Origin: an uncultured Bacillota bacterium | Lineage (GTDB): Bacteria; Bacillota; Clostridia; Peptostreptococcales; Anaerovoracaceae | Reading direction: 5' to 3' | Length of the DNA: 5,379 bases | Assembly: GCA_946546075.1 (NCBI GenBank) | Contig: CAMNNV010000094.1 | Span: 1 to 5,379, forward strand | In this document: piece after piece, positions 5,249 through 5,379 of the stretch | Numbering within the stretch: the first letter of the stretch is position 1 | Layout: each line of letters starts with the position of its first letter | Position numbers and translations under genes: made by a program | Notes under the pieces: generated by a model | The model's input: the letters and a program-made list of their open reading frames with translations, nothing else | Database searches by the model: none | Told to the model about the DNA's origin: nothing

Positions 5249-5265
5249 TTATCGTTTTTCGATAA
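5249..5265. promoter_or_regulatory. Operator-like inverted repeat TTATCG-N5-CGATAA, copy 2
   Basis: TTATCG (5249-5254) and CGATAA (5260-5265) flank TTTTT, matching copy 1 at 16 of 17 bases, 57 bp away. It lies just upstream of the DUF2975 operon -35 and 8 bp before the TTGACG (5274-5279) on the plus strand. It is thus placed to affect either promoter or to cooperate with copy 1. Confidence 0.65.
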
Positions 5266-5273
5266 ATAAGTAT

Positions 5274-5320
5274 TTGACGGATAATCGCAAATTGTATTTA
5301 CTCTTTTACTATGCTAATAT
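5274..5320 (+). promoter_or_regulatory. Probable promoter(s) for the gene to the right of the window
   Basis: Two overlapping options exist on the plus strand. The first is TTGACG (5274-5279) with TTTACT (5297-5302) after 17 nt. The second is TTGTAT (5292-5297) with TAATAT (5315-5320) after 17 nt, the latter having an extended -10 TGC just before it (5312-5314). I favour the extended -10, which places transcription near 5327. The divergent layout with the DUF2975 operon means both promoters share the inverted repeats. Confidence 0.45.
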
Positions 5321-5329
5321 CTATGGTGG

Positions 5330-5341
5330 GCGCAGATGCGC
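5330..5341. repeat. Short palindrome GCGCA-GA-TGCGC in the leader of the right-hand gene
   Basis: GCGCA (5330-5334) and TGCGC (5337-5341) are perfect 5-bp arms around GA. The site lies directly after the predicted start of transcription and stands out as GC-rich in an AT-rich region. It could be a regulator site. A 2-nt loop makes a 5-bp RNA hairpin unlikely. Confidence 0.35.
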
Positions 5342-5361
5342 AGCAGTATCAAACGAAAACT

Positions 5362-5368
5362 AAAGGAG
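5362..5368 (+). promoter_or_regulatory. Ribosome binding site for a gene starting at or just past the right edge
   Basis: AAAGGAG at 5362-5368 is a strong Shine-Dalgarno. The ATG at 5369 hits TGA at once, and the GTG at 5371 is only 2 nt from the site, so neither is a credible start. The final base (5379) is an A placed 10 nt after the site and could be the first base of an ATG continuing beyond the window. The product is unknown. Confidence 0.5.
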
Positions 5369-5379
5369 ATGTGAAAATA

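Larger units (their letters stand above)
5170..5265 (+). repeat. Imperfect tandem duplication carrying the operator-like sites
   Basis: Segments 5170-5208 and 5227-5265 align without gaps at 29 of 39 positions by hand count. Each contains a degenerate half (5170-5187 and 5227-5244) followed 21 bp later by a perfect TTATCG-N5-CGATAA site (5191-5208 and 5248-5265). The 21-bp step is two helical turns, so paired sites would face the same side of the DNA. Confidence 0.5.

Overview
The window looks like chromosomal DNA of a Bacillota bacterium, probably from the Clostridia. The evidence is the gene order mraZ-rsmH-ftsL-class B PBP, strong AGGAGG-type ribosome binding sites, sigma-A-like promoters, and a DUF2975 + YozG-type Cro/CI pair of the kind known from Bacillus and clostridia. 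Base composition looks close to balanced. No rRNA, tRNA, CRISPR, transposase or phage gene is visible, and the species cannot be named from this sequence.

Region 1 (1-3480, read on the minus strand) is the start of a division and cell wall (dcw) operon. In transcription order it holds mraZ (3328-2885), rsmH (2895-1960, overlapping mraZ by 11 bp), ftsL (1928-1476), a possible 19-codon coupled ORF (1454-1395), and a class B penicillin-binding protein (from 1395, running off the left edge with 465 codons visible). A TTGCAA-17-TAAAAT promoter lies before mraZ. It is embedded in 10-bp-periodic AAAGTG-like units that resemble a MraZ box, so MraZ probably represses its own operon. A helically phased set of A-tracts and a G-rich stretch lie further upstream.

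Region 2 (3481-4347, plus strand) carries lgt, the prolipoprotein diacylglyceryl transferase, transcribed divergently from mraZ. It ends in a hairpin terminator that contains the lgt stop codon and probably works in both directions.

Region 3 (4353-5379) holds a two-gene minus-strand operon: a four-helix DUF2975 membrane protein followed by a 71-aa Cro/CI-type regulator. It has a near-consensus promoter (TTGACA-17-TATACT). Two exact copies of the inverted repeat TTATCG-N5-CGATAA and two degenerate copies surround that promoter, and they lie next to a plus-strand promoter for a gene that begins just past the right edge. The likely logic is a small membrane-linked autoregulatory switch that also controls the divergent gene. 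This is the least characterised part of the window.
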